Made by a program: the position numbers and the translations under genes | Notes under the pieces: generated by a model | The model's input: the letters and a program-made list of their open reading frames with translations, nothing else | Told to the model about the DNA's origin: nothing | Databases searched by the model: none | Assembly: GCA_008694505.1 (NCBI GenBank) | Contig: VZDJ01000594.1 | Coordinates: forward strand, 8,313,746-8,377,745 | Direction of reading: 5' to 3' | DNA: 64,000 nucleotides | Source: Cyanoderma ruficeps | Lineage: Eukaryota > Chordata > Aves > Passeriformes > Timaliidae | In this document: positions 1-12,756 of the stretch, in pieces | Numbering within the stretch: the first letter of the stretch is position 1 | How the letters are laid out: every line of letters starts with the position of its first letter

Positions 1-1185
1 TAGACTTACAAGAAACTACTTCAGATTAGACAGTTGTGTTCTTTATTTGAGTTTTGTTCTAAGGATTTCCAATTGTGATATCAAAAACCTGTAAAGGTTG
101 GTTAACTTCTTATTTTCTTCCAGATGTCTTTTCATGCATAGCACCAATAAATCCAGATAGTGTCTGTCTTTTCTAGCTCCTTGTAATAAGTGGTTAATAA
201 TTGCTTTGGCTATCTCATAGACTTAGATAATCATGCTGGGAAAAATTGTTCTTGTCTGTTAAACCAACAAACCAATTCTTATTTGGAATTCTGCTGCATC
301 CTGTTATTTGTTCTTGCTGTTATTCCCCATCAGAAACTTAAAAATAGAAAATAGGGCAGTAGCAAGTCTTTTTGGTAGCTCTCCTGAGTGGATTTGTCCA
401 TTTTTTTTTCCTTTGACTTCTCAAAAGATAATTCTTTTCCTTATGTGTTGATGAATTCATGTGTGTTGAAAATACTGATGCTTTGCTGGTCATACTTTGT
501 AGCATCATCTTTAGAATCCTGGAAAAGCTGCTCTCTTTGTCACCTGTGGGGTGAATCTTTCAGATGTTTGCTGTAGAACCACACATAAACAACAATGCTG
601 GGAATCAAGTTCAGAAATCTGGAAGTTTGGGTTCCCAATCCTCACTTAAATCACTGGATTTTGTGTAGGATTTGCCTGGGTTACTCTGTTTAAAAGTTAT
701 CTATTAAAGCAATACAAAGATGCTTTGAAATATCTCCCCTATTTGAAAACAGGACCATCTATTTGATCTAAAATAGAAAGCACTCACTACCTGCCTCTGG
801 TTTCAGATAACCAAGTCATTCCAAACATGAGGCTGCTGCCTCAGAGGCAGAAATCGTCCATTGTCCTGGACCTCACCAGGCAGATTCCTGGAGGCTGGTT
901 TTTCCTGTCAGATAAGAAACAGAATAAATACTACAGGGTCATGGTGATTGCAGATCTCACAGAACTGTAGTCCTGTAGTTCAAGATTAATGGGTTTACAC
1001 TGAGCTGCCAAAACTTCTACAGAAAGATGTGCTACCAGATCCCTGGCTGGTGTAAGCTGGCTCACTTCTGTGGCCCGGTGAAAATAGGCTGATTTAAACC
1101 AACTTAAATCCTAGGTCCACACCTTAAAACATACCTTTCCCTTATGGGAACATAATAGTAATCTTAAAAGCATTATTTTTGCTCA

Positions 1186-1240
1186 AAGGTTGGACTCCAT
1201 GATCTTTGAGGTCTTTTCAAACCTTAATGATTTTGTGTTG
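1186..1240 (+). mobile_element. CR1 LINE 3'-end fragment
   Basis: The segment AGGTTGGACTCCATGATCTT followed by a degenerate GAGGTC...CAAACC...ATGATTTTGTG matches the conserved 3' tail of avian CR1 retrotransposons (GGTTGGACTNGATGATCTT...GGTCCCTTCCAACC...ATTCTATGAT). Only about 55 bp are recognisable and no CR1 coding sequence is attached, as expected for 5'-truncated copies. Several mismatches in the tail suggest an old insertion. Confidence 0.75.
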
Positions 1241-4200
1241 TTGGAGAAGGGATCCATGGCAATGGGAAAAAGTAGCCAAGTGGTCATGCTTACAGTAGGA
1301 ACAGTATTTGAGGAATAGGGGAAATCTTCCTGTGTTGTGAGCTGTAATGTTACATAGCAGGAATTCCCCTGCAGAACTCTAACTTGCTATGCAAACAGGC
1401 CCCTGTGCTTTTCCTGCCACCTCAGCTTCCTGTGCTGTGGATCTTAGAGGTACTTCCTGAGAGTTTAGAATTTACTGATATTTGTCAAAATAGTGCTATG
1501 ATGATTTGAAGTTGTTTAGTGATGCATGTAACTAATCAATATATTCATACAGTCTTATTTTTATTAATTATATTTATTCCTCTGACTTCATAGCTAGATT
1601 CCTCAGAAACCGTACCTGATGTTTAAAAAAACCCCATCTCATTCTGTTGCCTTTAAATGTAGTTCAGTCCTCTTTTTTTTCTTTGAAACAACTGGTTGTT
1701 TAAGTATTTTATTTCTCTTAATTATTGTTTGTGCTCAAAAGTTTTTCAGCAGTAGGTTATTTTGCATGTGGTTTTGGGGGCATCTTTTAAATCTGAAGCC
1801 TATACATTCCGTGATCAGCAGACTTGGATATGTATCACGAGGTGCAAATATTCCAGGAATTTCCTCAGCAAGACCAATGAACTTTCTGTTTGTGTACCTT
1901 TGCAGTTTTCAGTGAAATTATTTCTGCTCCCTATTTACAGGCTCTGGATATAAATTGTCTATATCATTGTCTTTTATTGGAGAAACACTGTTTTAATTAT
2001 CTCCACGAGAGACCCGGATTTCATTCTATAACAGCCCAAACCACCTTTTGCTAGAATTGTGTCCATTCTGGATCTGAGGGTACCCTGGGAAAAGCAATTT
2101 TCCATCTTTCTCTCTTTCCTTCTTAGAACATTGAGATACTTTTTGTCTAACGGAGGATCTTATGTGAGTTCAGAGCTTTCAATTTTATTTTGACACTTTC
2201 TGTGACAATTTCATAGGGTAACTTTCTCATTGTTCCTGGTATAAAATGATACCAGTTTTATCGATACTTTCTCAATCCCTCTCTCCAATATTTATAAAAC
2301 TCTTTGGTATTTTTGATCTCATCAATACTAATCAAACATCATTTTGCCCATTTCCTTTATTTCCAAATTAATTAAGGACCTCTTGTTCATGGACACCTAG
2401 AACTGAGGCCTACTGCTACATTTTAAGTTGATAAATAAATCGCTGAGACACGTCTGGTTTGGAGCTTCTTTGCAGAGTTTAAAAGTGTACCCAGTTCTGA
2501 ACTGGTTTTCAGAGCCTGTAGACTCTGTATGGAGTTCACAGGGGTCTCCTGGCCAGTGCCTGTAAATGAAGAGCTTGTCTTGGACCTGGCTCCCTTTCCA
2601 GCTCTCACTGGAGGCATTGGCAGTCTTTCTACTGCCTTCTGCAAAACTGAAGTGAGACAGCATTACTCTGCCTGTTGCTCACCTCTGCTGTACTGCTCGT
2701 GGAATGAAATGTATGGCCAAGAACAAAACACAGAGTCTGGCCAGGTTCTGCCCTTTGTCCTCGTGGCTGAAATTGGCTGTCAGAATAAATTTAACAGAGA
2801 AAGGGCCAGTTTTTAATCTCAAGGCTTTAATATGCTTGTCTGCTAAGAAGTGTAACTATCTCAGTGTTGAAGTGGGACCTAATTTAAGGGGAGTAGAGGG
2901 ATAATTCTCTTAACATATCATTAAAGAAAAAATCTCTGAAGGGAACTGCATGCAAAACGAATTGGAAAATAAGGATGGAGAAAACACAATCAATTTTTAT
3001 ATATGCAAGAAGTATGCCACAGAGGTAATGGGATGTGAAGTGTCAGCAGCATTTGAAAAACTAGCTTCTTTCATATATATTTTTTAAAATCTTCTTTAAT
3101 GCTTTATCTTTAAAAAAAAGGAAAAAAGTGAAGAATGCATTTCTGTTTCTAATATCAACGTTGCACATTTTTATTCACATCTGTATAAACATTTGGATAA
3201 TTGGTGTCTTTCTGACCTGCTCACTTTCAGTATTGGCATGCAGAGCAGTTGTTGGGATCTCATATAAAGGAGAATTGCCCTAAACTGGAAAGTAGACAGA
3301 CTGAGTGAGGCACTTGGGTGGGGAGAAAAGTTAAACACTTTGCAAACAACAAAGCTTGAGAAATGGGGAGGAGGGAGCTGTGGAGAATGCTCAACAACTA
3401 ACTTTGTGGACGAAATTCTGTCAAAAAAGGTTTCTATGAGCCTCATTCATTCTTGGATCATTTGTTTGATCTTAATGGGGGAGAGGAGGGGGGAAAAAAA
3501 ATCTTGAAGTTTCTTTAGTTAAAACTGTGGAAAAAAATTGAGCCATCATGTCTCTGAGCCGTATTGCCAGTGTATCTGAATATTGGTTGGTCTGTGGCAG
3601 CCTTCATCATATTTTATTTCTTATTTTCTTGCTGCCTGGCTGACCGTAATCCTCCCCCTCTGTAGAAACGTTTTGTGTCCTCCAAGTTGTCTCTTTCATC
3701 TCCTGTTGATTTCTTTTCCCTTCTCAGTCTCTTCTTTTCTTCTATTTTAATCTAAATTATTCTTTTTCTTCTCTGTTCCATCCTTTCTAATGATTATCTC
3801 TGCCTAGCAGTTGTAATCACCTTCTACCTTTCCCTGCCTGGGAGGAGAGCTGGGCCACTTAGTTGTTAGACAAGTTGATGTGGCTTGTGGGATCAAGTCT
3901 CTGTAGATCTTCACAAAAGCATCACAGCGCTATGTCTGGCTGAATTGGGGCCTTTTAGAAAGGGTCAGGAAAACATGGAGGACTTGATGGAAAGATTTCA
4001 TTATTCCTACCAATTTTTCCCTGCCAACAGAGTAAATGTTGATATGCTCATTGAAGAGATATAGTGTGTAAAGACGGGCTAAGGGCTGGATGGGGTCCAG
4101 ACTTCATGAGAAGAGCCATCCTAATGAAACTCCAAGCAGAAGGAGAACAGGCCCTTGTCTCCCAGCTGGAAGCAGGGGAGTCAGGACAGACCTGGATTTC

Positions 4201-4841
4201 AGGCAGTCCAACCATTCTTCTGTCCATATAAGCCCCATGGAAATGTGAAGAGGCTCCAAACCACTGACTGACATTTGATTCTTCTTTTATTATTCACTTT
4301 TAAGCTGTTACCTTCAAGAACACCCACTGTGTGCTTTTATAGAACATAGCTGAAGAAATGTGATGTGATCTAAGTAACTTACTATAATTCTCTATATTAC
4401 AAATCCAGTAAAAAGTATGTATAAGAACTTTTATATGCAATGTGGTGTCTGAATGTAACAGAGCAGTTTATGTTTGAAAATGGAAACGTCTTTAAAGGCA
4501 TTAATATCTCTGCTTGCATGTCCCACTCTCTGCAGTCTCCAGTGAAAGCTGTTTCCATTTGTTATGAGCAATGGACATTTGGTTGAGATTTGAAAACTGA
4601 TGCTTAAAGTAAGATTAAACCAGACTCCTTCTGTGTCACTGCTTCTCACTAAGCTCTGCAATGTTAATGATTTATATATTGATATTGTTGACATTTTCAT
4701 AGGCTGATTTTTTCACCTTATAGCAGTTGTTTCTTTTCAGATTTACAGTGTTCTCTACAGAGTAAGAGTTGTCTTGCTGGCCCATATCCAGCATGTGAAA
4801 GTCCTATATTGTAGTTGAAATTTAACATCAACTGTTAGATG

Positions 4842-5170
4842 AATCACAGAGTCATGGGCTTGGAAGGGACTTCAGAAGCCATCCAGTTTCTCCCATATCC
4901 TAGGCTTAATCAACTGTATGTGTTAGTCCTGACAGACATTTGTATGACTTCCAGCACTGAAGACTCCACAGACTCCTGGAGCAATCTCTTCCAGACGTTC
5001 TTCAATTCTTAATTATTAAACTTTTTCCCACGTTTGAATTGTCCACAGTACAATTAAAAGCTCATGACTTCACATCTTATTTCCCATGTACATTGAGAAT
5101 AAATTTGTCCTCGTTTTCTTTACGGCGAGCTTTTAATTGTTTGAAAATAATTACCACCTTAACTTCACCT
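4842..5170 (-). mobile_element. CR1 LINE fragment, reverse orientation
   Basis: Read on the + strand, this begins AATCACAGAGTCATGGGCTT, then GGAAGGGACTTCAGAAGCCATCCAG. That is the reverse complement of a CR1 3' terminus (AATCATAGAATCAT...GGAAGGGACCT...ATCTAGT). Further matches follow: 'actccacagactcctggagcaatctcttccag' corresponds to the CR1 segment around 'CCACAGCTTCTCTGGGCAACCTGTTCCAG', and later pieces resemble 'TTTAATTGT...AATAATTACC'. The copy is diverged and 5'-truncated; its right boundary is approximate. Confidence 0.8.
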
Positions 5171-8100
5171 GGTGAGGCCCTTATGGGGAATTGTTCAGTT
5201 TAAGAATTTGTAAAAATGCTACTATTTTTGTTTAATTTTTTTCTGAAGTCTGAGGTGATTTAAGCTTGAAATGCAGCAGGGAGCACTGGATGTGAAACCT
5301 TATTACCTGTGAGAAGAGCAGACAGATGGCTTCAGTGTAAGGAGCTGGTCTTGTTTGGTTGTAGCTTTGCTGAAATCTGGACAGTAGAGGTAAAGTAGAA
5401 GAGGAATCCCCAGCTTGAGGGATGCATGTAGGGGTTCACATTTCATCATCAAAAGAGTGCTTAATCTTCTTGATCTCTGTTACAGCCCTCTTGGAATGAC
5501 ACTCTTAAAGGTTTAGCTTCCATCTGTCTATGAATACAAATGGGAAGAAGCTCACAGGGAGATGTCTTGTGTCAAGGGGGAAATGTGGGTGTTGTGGACC
5601 AACCACTCTCGGATAGATATTGCACTATCCTGAAGTTTTCCCTGTAGAAAACAATAGGAACTATCATTGTATAGCCTCATCTCATACCAAGGTTATAACT
5701 TTTTCTGCAAGGTGGTGTTTCTCTTTGTTTTACAGTGCCAAATACATTGTTAAGGATTGAGGTATACCCAGTGATTGCTGGAGTATGTTGGTTTGCATGC
5801 ATGAAAAAAACCTCCTGTTTCCAGAGAAAATAAACTTGCAGGAGAGCTTAGGCTCTGGGTTTTCTGCTGACAGTTAATGGGACTTCATAGAATAAAGGCA
5901 GCTCAGAATTTGGCCTTGTGCAGAGTATCTCAGCATGGAGGACCAGTGGCTCTTTCAAATTAAGAACTAATTCCTTTAGTATTAAGTATTTGCAATATAA
6001 TTTGAAACTTAGTGGTGTTTATCCATGGCCCTGTCTATCTCTGGCTGAAGTCAACAGGTTTCTTTCCAACGTTACCCCAGGGTTCACACACCTCTGCCAG
6101 TAGAGTACATGTGCTCATTTTCCCAAATGCTTTAGAACTTGGCAGACTTGGGTCTGTCTTTGTTTCTTTGAGTTCTGGACATACTTAAAACTAAAGCATA
6201 GAGCAAAATTTAAAGGCTAAAAATTCTGTGATTTATGAACCACTAATCTTCCATGACTCACCTTTCATGCAGTTTTATGGCCCTACTGGCTTGGAAATAG
6301 GCAACAGCAGTTGACCACCTGCAGCATCAGCATCAAGGAAACTTAATGTGGTAAGTCTTTGAAATGTGGAACCTGAAAAAAAACCCAAACCAACAGAAAT
6401 TTCACTGTAAATGCTGATTTAGCATAACCTTCCACCACCACTAAGACATCACAACAATAGGACTTTTACAGAAAAACTTTTTATTTAAATCGAAGGGTAG
6501 GCAGATCTCTCAAAACTTGTCTCGTGCCAATGTGCACCAGAATAAAACTTGTTTGCTCTGCTAGAAGCCTTGCTGAAACCTGCACTCAACTAGAAGGAAG
6601 TACCATATCAAATAAACAGGAAATAAGGTTTCTTTTTCTTTTTAGAAGTCAAATTCTTTTTACTCAGCCTTTCATTCTTTGAAATCTTGTTTTTATGTTT
6701 TATTTTACTGTCTCCTAGCTCTATAATCCTAGACTAAATAATTGAAGACAGAGTCAATATATATAAATTACTTCTAAGGGGCTTGAATGGAAGGTGTTTT
6801 TTAAATGCTAGCAAAGCAGTGTTGGACTTGTGTTTATTGAGTATTAAGGTCTAAAGCCAGAGCTGTAGTTGTAAATTTATCTTGTGTACTTGAATGCCTC
6901 TATCAGCTTATACTGACAAACTTTGTATCCACTGGCACTGAAAATTATTCTGTAATTGCAAGTTGCATTTCAAGATGGTTTCAAGAGCCTCTCTCCCAAA
7001 TGTTTTGTGCGAGTCCTCTTAAATACGTTCTCATCTGGGTTTCCCAGGCGATGCTCAGGTGTTCTGTGGTGGTCAGTCCCTGGTGACACATGTAGAGGAA
7101 CTGTGCAAATTCCATCTGTGTGTCATACCCACATTCTGAAGTGTCCCTGAATTTTGGATGGTCTTTGTCTCATGCATGTTTCTATCATAAGCACCAACTT
7201 GTACCAGTTATTCTGTACCTGTCAAGCACAAGATACACAACACAAACACAAAAGTTTATTAGTAAGATAAGGCCTGGAGCAATCTCTGTTCAGATACTCT
7301 AAGTGCATGCGCTGCATATCCTGAAAATCCTTCTTTAAGGACTATGAAAGGTGTTACCAGAAGTTTTATCCTTTATGAGATCAGCTGTCAATGATGAAAT
7401 TCAGACTGAGATTTTTAGTCCAAACCTTCTCTAGACAAAATGTTTGGATTTTGATATATATTGAGTACTAGAAATGATCCTTTAAAGGAAAACCAGTAGA
7501 ATTTTATTGGCAGTGACCTGCTACTTAGTACACTGAAAACTTTTCTGTAGATCTTGCCTTTTTCTTTTTTTTCCCCCCTCTTTTTAAATGTTACTTATAA
7601 ACTAGAATGGTAGGAGGTTTTGAAGTCAGATTGAATTACTCTTTCCAGTGTGCTTCTATAGGAAGCCCCTTTGGAATCAGCAAGAACAAGTCCAACTTGC
7701 ATCCCGTTTGCCATCTGGGTTTCCCTCTGGCTTCAATTTGCTGCTATAAAACAGTTCTTAGGTATGGATGCTGTACTGAACCTGCCCAATGCATGTCACA
7801 TTTAGTTACTCATATTTCTTCCAAGATAACGACTGCAAAGAAGCTGTTTCTTGTGGTCTCTTGATTTACTGCTTCTTAATCTGATGTTTCAAATTAAACC
7901 TGAGTCTTCAAATGTCATTGCATTCTTTTAAGACATGTTCAGCTGCTTTGTAATGGGTGTGTTCTTTCCTACAGTTTAATGCTCAGTGGTTATGGAATAA
8001 TTGAATGATGTAGCATGTCTGTTTATAATCAAGATGATTCTACGTTATCAAAGCTAGACATTTATTTCTCACTTTTCTTTATATTCTCCACCCTTCCTTG

Positions 8101-10757
8101 TACCTGAAATACCCTTTGCAGCTGTTTTAATTTATCAATAAACCTTTAAGGTGTAATTGTTCAAGGGCAAACATCAGGGCTCCTGTTAGACATTCCATTG
8201 TAGCCACATGAACTTCTGAGAGTAAGTGAAGTTAGATATTTGTACAGATCCAGTGGGCCTGGTATCTTTATTTAGTACCCTAAAAAGCACTGAAAAATTG
8301 AGGAAAATTAAAAGACATTTTTAACTGTTTGTAATTGGAAGAAAGTCATCATTGCTAAAGAATATTTTCTAGGCAGCATAGACTTGTATGGAGGGCATGA
8401 TTTTAATTTAAAAGAACATGGATGAGTTTTCATTTGTTTGTTTTCTTATAGGATTTATATAAATAAAGATTTTTTTTTGCTCCCATCTTTGTCCTTTAAC
8501 AAACCTGGTTTTAAAGAAATTTAGGTCAATTAGCATCATCTTGAGATGGTATTTTACATAAGATCAGGGTGAAATTCCTCACCCGTCTATGTCATTGTAC
8601 CATGGAAACCATTTCGGTTTAAAGTCCATGCTGCATTAGTTATTCAAATATAAAAAAAGCAAAAAGTTTTTTATTGATTAGCTTCTTACATCTCTCTCCA
8701 TTAAAAAAAATTAAGTTCTATGTCATGAAAGCTATATAATATATTTTAATCTCTTTTAGAGATTTATCATCTGAATATTAGTTATGAAGTTTGTTCTGAG
8801 TCGCACCAGATTAGTCACTTCTACCTGCAGATTCTTCTACAGCAGCCACTTTTGTGATTTGCATATTCAATAAAAAACAATCAATTGAACATCACTTGGA
8901 AAAGTACGTAGGAATAGTTGTACTTCTTGGAAGGATACACAAGACATACAATAAAGGAAATCTGCCACAGAACACCTCTTATTTCTAACACTGTGGGCCA
9001 AACTCCTAGAACATATCATACATTGCTACACTAAAAAAATGGCCTCACTTCATTTCAGAAAGGTTCTTCTAAATTTCATCATTCAAACCCTATCACAATC
9101 TCACATGCATTTTCATGAGAGCTTGACAGTATTTCAGTGTTTGAAGCATCCTGGAAAACTTAATTATTTCAGAATGGAACATAGATACTGCAATAGTATT
9201 TTGTTAAAATGAGACCTGGAGCAGTTTGAACCTGTTCTTTCCTTTTTCTGTGCATGGGCAAGATTTATGCTAATACAAAGCCTCATGGCTGACGTGATGA
9301 ATGTGAAATACAAGGCACTGAAATTATGGGATTTGAAGAACTTACTTGCTTCTGGGAAAAATCTGTGAAGTGATTGTCACAAATCAAATTGTGACTTAGT
9401 TTGGATTTTTTTTTGCTGTCCCTTTACTGAGTCTAAGCTTTAGCACAAGTTGCCAGTTGATCTGTGATTCCCATTTTGTGTGGGTCAGTTATGCAATAGC
9501 ATATTGTGGGAACATACTCAAGGATTTTACACACATTTGCCAAAACTTTAGCTTGCAAAACTTTTGGATCATGGAGGTGTGCATGAAGATTTGGCATCTG
9601 ATTCTGTTCCTACTGCAATGTCTAATAGTAGCTATCAAATTTTACTGGGAAAAGGACAGGACATTTAGGAGTCTGGGTTGAAAATGCCTTTTTTTTTTTT
9701 TTTCATTTGACAAACTGACTTTTCTAAAAACCAGGCTTGTAGAGAACAAGAAACATATTGATGAGGCAGCAGAGGGAGAAACCTTAGTCAAGTCAGTATT
9801 GATAGGGAATCTCTCTTACTCCTATAACGTCAGGACACATTCAGGTTCTGCTCGACCACAACACTTAGAAAGACCTACAAATAGCAGAGCACAGGCACAA
9901 GATCTGAACATCACAAAAAGCATGACTTGTGAGCAGTACCCTACTATACTTTCAAGAAAGAAAGAGTTATTTCACTCATATTAATATTGTTACCAGTTCA
10001 AATTTGTCCTACTTGTAGCACCACAATCTTGTTCCTGTAGAGCCCAATACCTGTTACAATTCCTGTGTCTGAAGGAGAAGCTTCCCAGAACAGCATGGCC
10101 ATGATTGGTGGCATTCCAAGTCCCCTGCTTCTTGTTCCAGCTTCCAGCCTCTTCCCCTCTCCTAAAATGACACATAAATTTATCACCTTTGGTGATCCTT
10201 TAAGGTTTACTGTTCTTCCTACGTGCTGGTTCTTGAGTATCAGTAGCTGGCGGAAGGCAGGATACTTCCTTGTGTGGTCTTGTAGGGCAAGACTGAAAAG
10301 ATAGGCACAAGTCATATGGCTGCAAAAATTCGTGTCTGCAGTTCAATGGAGAATGTGTTAAGTTATAGATTTGTGCAGAAGTATGGTAACCACATGTTAG
10401 TCCTTGTGCATGTTAGTCCTGTGGTAAAAAAAGAAGCTGTAAGAAAGGAAATAAACTGTGTGAGAAGGGGAAACTCAAGCAGGTTTAGAATAGAAAAACC
10501 TTAATTTAAATACTGAAGATTTTGAAGCATAATGGATAGCATTTAGTCCCTGGCAAAAGCCTGAGATCAGCGATCTGTGTAAGGGAATAAACTGTACCCA
10601 GTGTTCTAAAATATGTGCTTTAAACCTCCCCCCACAACTGATTTATAAAAAAAGAAAGGTATAATGCGATCCAGCTTCCTGTAAGTTTATGGTAATTTTG
10701 TGCCTTTTGCTAGTTGTTCTATTTATGTGGTCCTTTACTCTAGCCTGGCTCCCACCC

Positions 10758-10950
10758 TCTAATATAGTTATCCTCACAGCACTTCTTTGTGGTAAGGAAG
10801 TACAATAATCCCCACTTTACAAATGGGGAGCCACGGCGAAAGAGAGGCTTAGTGACTCGCCTGAGGTCATGCAGGCAGCCCATTATGGAGCGGGGAATTC
10901 AACCAGGACTCCTAAACAGCAGACAAATGCTCCAACTCCAGGGCTGTCTG
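10758..10950 (-). mobile_element. MIR / CORE-SINE-like fossil
   Basis: The + strand contains ATCCCCACTTTACAAATGGG, then an 'agagaggcttagtgactcgcctgaggtcatgcaggcag'-type stretch, then 'ggaattcaaccaggactcct'. This order is the reverse complement of the MIR core ('cctcagtttccccatctgtaaaatggggat' preceded by 'tgaccttgggcaagtcacttaacctct'). The left flank (tatcctcacagcacttc) fits the next MIR section, 'gttgttgtgaggata'. Such elements are ancient in amniotes and usually badly decayed in birds, so this is a comparatively well preserved copy. Family assignment comes from memory of the consensus, not from a search. Confidence 0.75.
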
Positions 10951-11103
10951 TCCTTTAGCTCGTATTTTTAAAGCACTCAAAAGGTTGTAGCCAGATTTCA
11001 GAGATGGTTCAGGGGTTATTGAATCCAGTCTGACTAAAATAACAGAATAGCTGGACCAAGTGAAAATGTGCTGCTTAGTGTAGAGTTGCAATATCAGTAA
11101 GTC

Positions 11104-11272
11104 AAATAAAGGTTTTTCCGCCGGCAGCTCTGGTTTCCTCTCACTTGCCTGAGCTTGCTCTCTCGTACACACACACACACAGGCACTCTGCAACTCATTT
11201 TTCTCCTGCCTCGGAGGAAGAACTTGGTGAAAGGAAATTGGTATAATTAAATGGTTATGTAGGAAGCTGATG
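11104..11272 (+). promoter_or_regulatory. Tentative core promoter and untranslated first exon of MYLK
   Basis: A TATA-like AAATAAAGG sits at 11104-11112. About 25-35 bp downstream there is a pyrimidine-rich, initiator-like stretch with several CpGs (CCGCCGGCAGCTCTGGTTTC), unusual in this AT-rich neighbourhood. The segment ends at a near-perfect donor, GTAAGTAT, with GT at 11273-11274. An exon of roughly 130 nt splicing to the acceptor at 15489 would give a 5' UTR for the ATG exon. No transcript evidence is available. The same features could arise by chance, and the true first exon may be outside the window. Confidence 0.2.
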
Positions 11273-12322
11273 GTAAGTATTTACTTTTATAAAATGAGTG
11301 GACGAGAAAAAAAACTATGAGGTGGATTTCTTAGTGTTTGCTTTTTGGGGTTTATTTTTGGCAGCAGAGTATTGAGTGACAGAGATTTGTTCCCAGTAGA
11401 AAATGCTTGAAACACATTAGTCTGCTTTGGTATTAGAAAGATTAGGGGGCACACTGTGAGAATTTGTAAGGATTTATGTGCTTTTAAGAGAGGATTAAGA
11501 ATTTTTTAAAAAAAAATCCAGATTAGAAATGCTGTATAACCACATCACTACTCTACAGGCCAACATTTGCATGGTGGTTTTCTTTTATGTTTAATACCAC
11601 AATATTTGCATTGCAACTTCAGTTACAGTTGGTTTGTTTAAAGACCATAGTCTAGGTGTGCACAGCATGTGAGATGAAATGTCAGGCGTTCATGTAGCAT
11701 CCCAGAAATCTTACTCAGGACCAAGCTTGAAATACCTAAGAAAAAAATTTTAGGGATATTCTTATTCTATAGAGTTGCTTAAATAAGAGAAAAAAAATCA
11801 GGCACATTTCATCTAGCTTTTTAGTGTATGCCTTCTTCCTGCCTGTCAAATTGGAAGCTTGAACAAGATTTGTTCTCTGGAACATTATTTCTTTAAAATA
11901 TTTGGACATGGTAGTTCCCTAGTAACATCAGACTGCACAACATGGAATTAGTTATTTGTTTAGGAACAGAATTTTTAAACATCCTCTAAGCTGTAAAGGG
12001 ATACTTCCTAATTATTTACTAGAGGCATCCATAGTTAATTAAAGTCAGGCTGCTAAATGTGGATGATTAGAGGCTTATGTTGCTAGAAAACTGCTTGTGC
12101 TGATTTGAGCTAGTATTTAATTTGTAAATTCAATCCTTTTTAGACACTCTATTTAGAAAAAACTTAAATCTTTGCAAGATGTTCTTATGAAAAAGACTAG
12201 CTCTATCTTTATGCTTTACAGTCTCACTATGTTGCACATCAATTTGTCCATAGTTTTTGTTATCTTACCAACATGCAACGGAAGTGCTACCTGACCAGTA
12301 ACGGTGCCTTGATTGTTCAGGA

Positions 12323-12402
12323 TTTCTTTTTTTTCTTTCCTTCTACTTCCTCCTACACTGCTTCTTTCTTTCTTCTTTCTTTTTTCCTTTCATTTCATTT
12401 TG
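12323..12402 (+). repeat. Polypyrimidine tract
   Basis: About 80 nt of nearly uninterrupted C/T with repeated TTTCTT and CTTTC units, broken only by a few purines around 12355-12361. It is low complexity with no coding potential. No AG followed by an exon-like sequence downstream supports a splice acceptor role. Confidence 0.7.
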
Positions 12403-12701
12403 TGTAGAGCTTGGAGTTGGACTTTATCCACAGGACTGTTTGTCCAATGCATACCTGAGCCCAGTGATGCTTGGAGGATGAATGGATGTTGAACGTTGAG
12501 TATTTTCAAGCCACGTGCCAGAGGCTGTTTCAGATACTTGGCACCATATCCAGGTTTCTGTGGATTTCCATGTCACACTCCCCCTGTGACAGTGACAGCA
12601 GTGCATTGTACCCAAGTACAGATACTTGATAATTTTGTCCCTACAGAAGTTCTTTGAGCATCTCTAGTACCTATAATTTTCCCCCTTGCTCTTTTGCCTC
12701 A

Positions 12702-12756
12702 TTGCCATTGCAATGGCAAGGGCCAAAGTTCACCCATGCTCTCTGCATGGGTGAAC
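12702..12756. repeat. Two adjacent perfect palindromes / hairpins
   Basis: TTGCCATTGCAATGGCAA at 12702-12719 is a perfect 18-bp palindrome with no spacer. Only 8 bp later, GTTCACCCATGC (12728-12739) and GCATGGGTGAAC (12745-12756) form a perfect 12-bp stem around a 5-nt loop, TCTCT. Both can fold as hairpins in RNA or cruciforms in DNA. Function is unknown. Confidence 0.9.

Noticed and set aside
9998..10315. Open frames on both strands (105 codons on -, 79 on +) in a slightly GC-richer segment
   Set aside because: The translations show no recognisable family and there is no splice or promoter context. Overlapping frames on both strands suggest chance. It could be an unrecognised old repeat.
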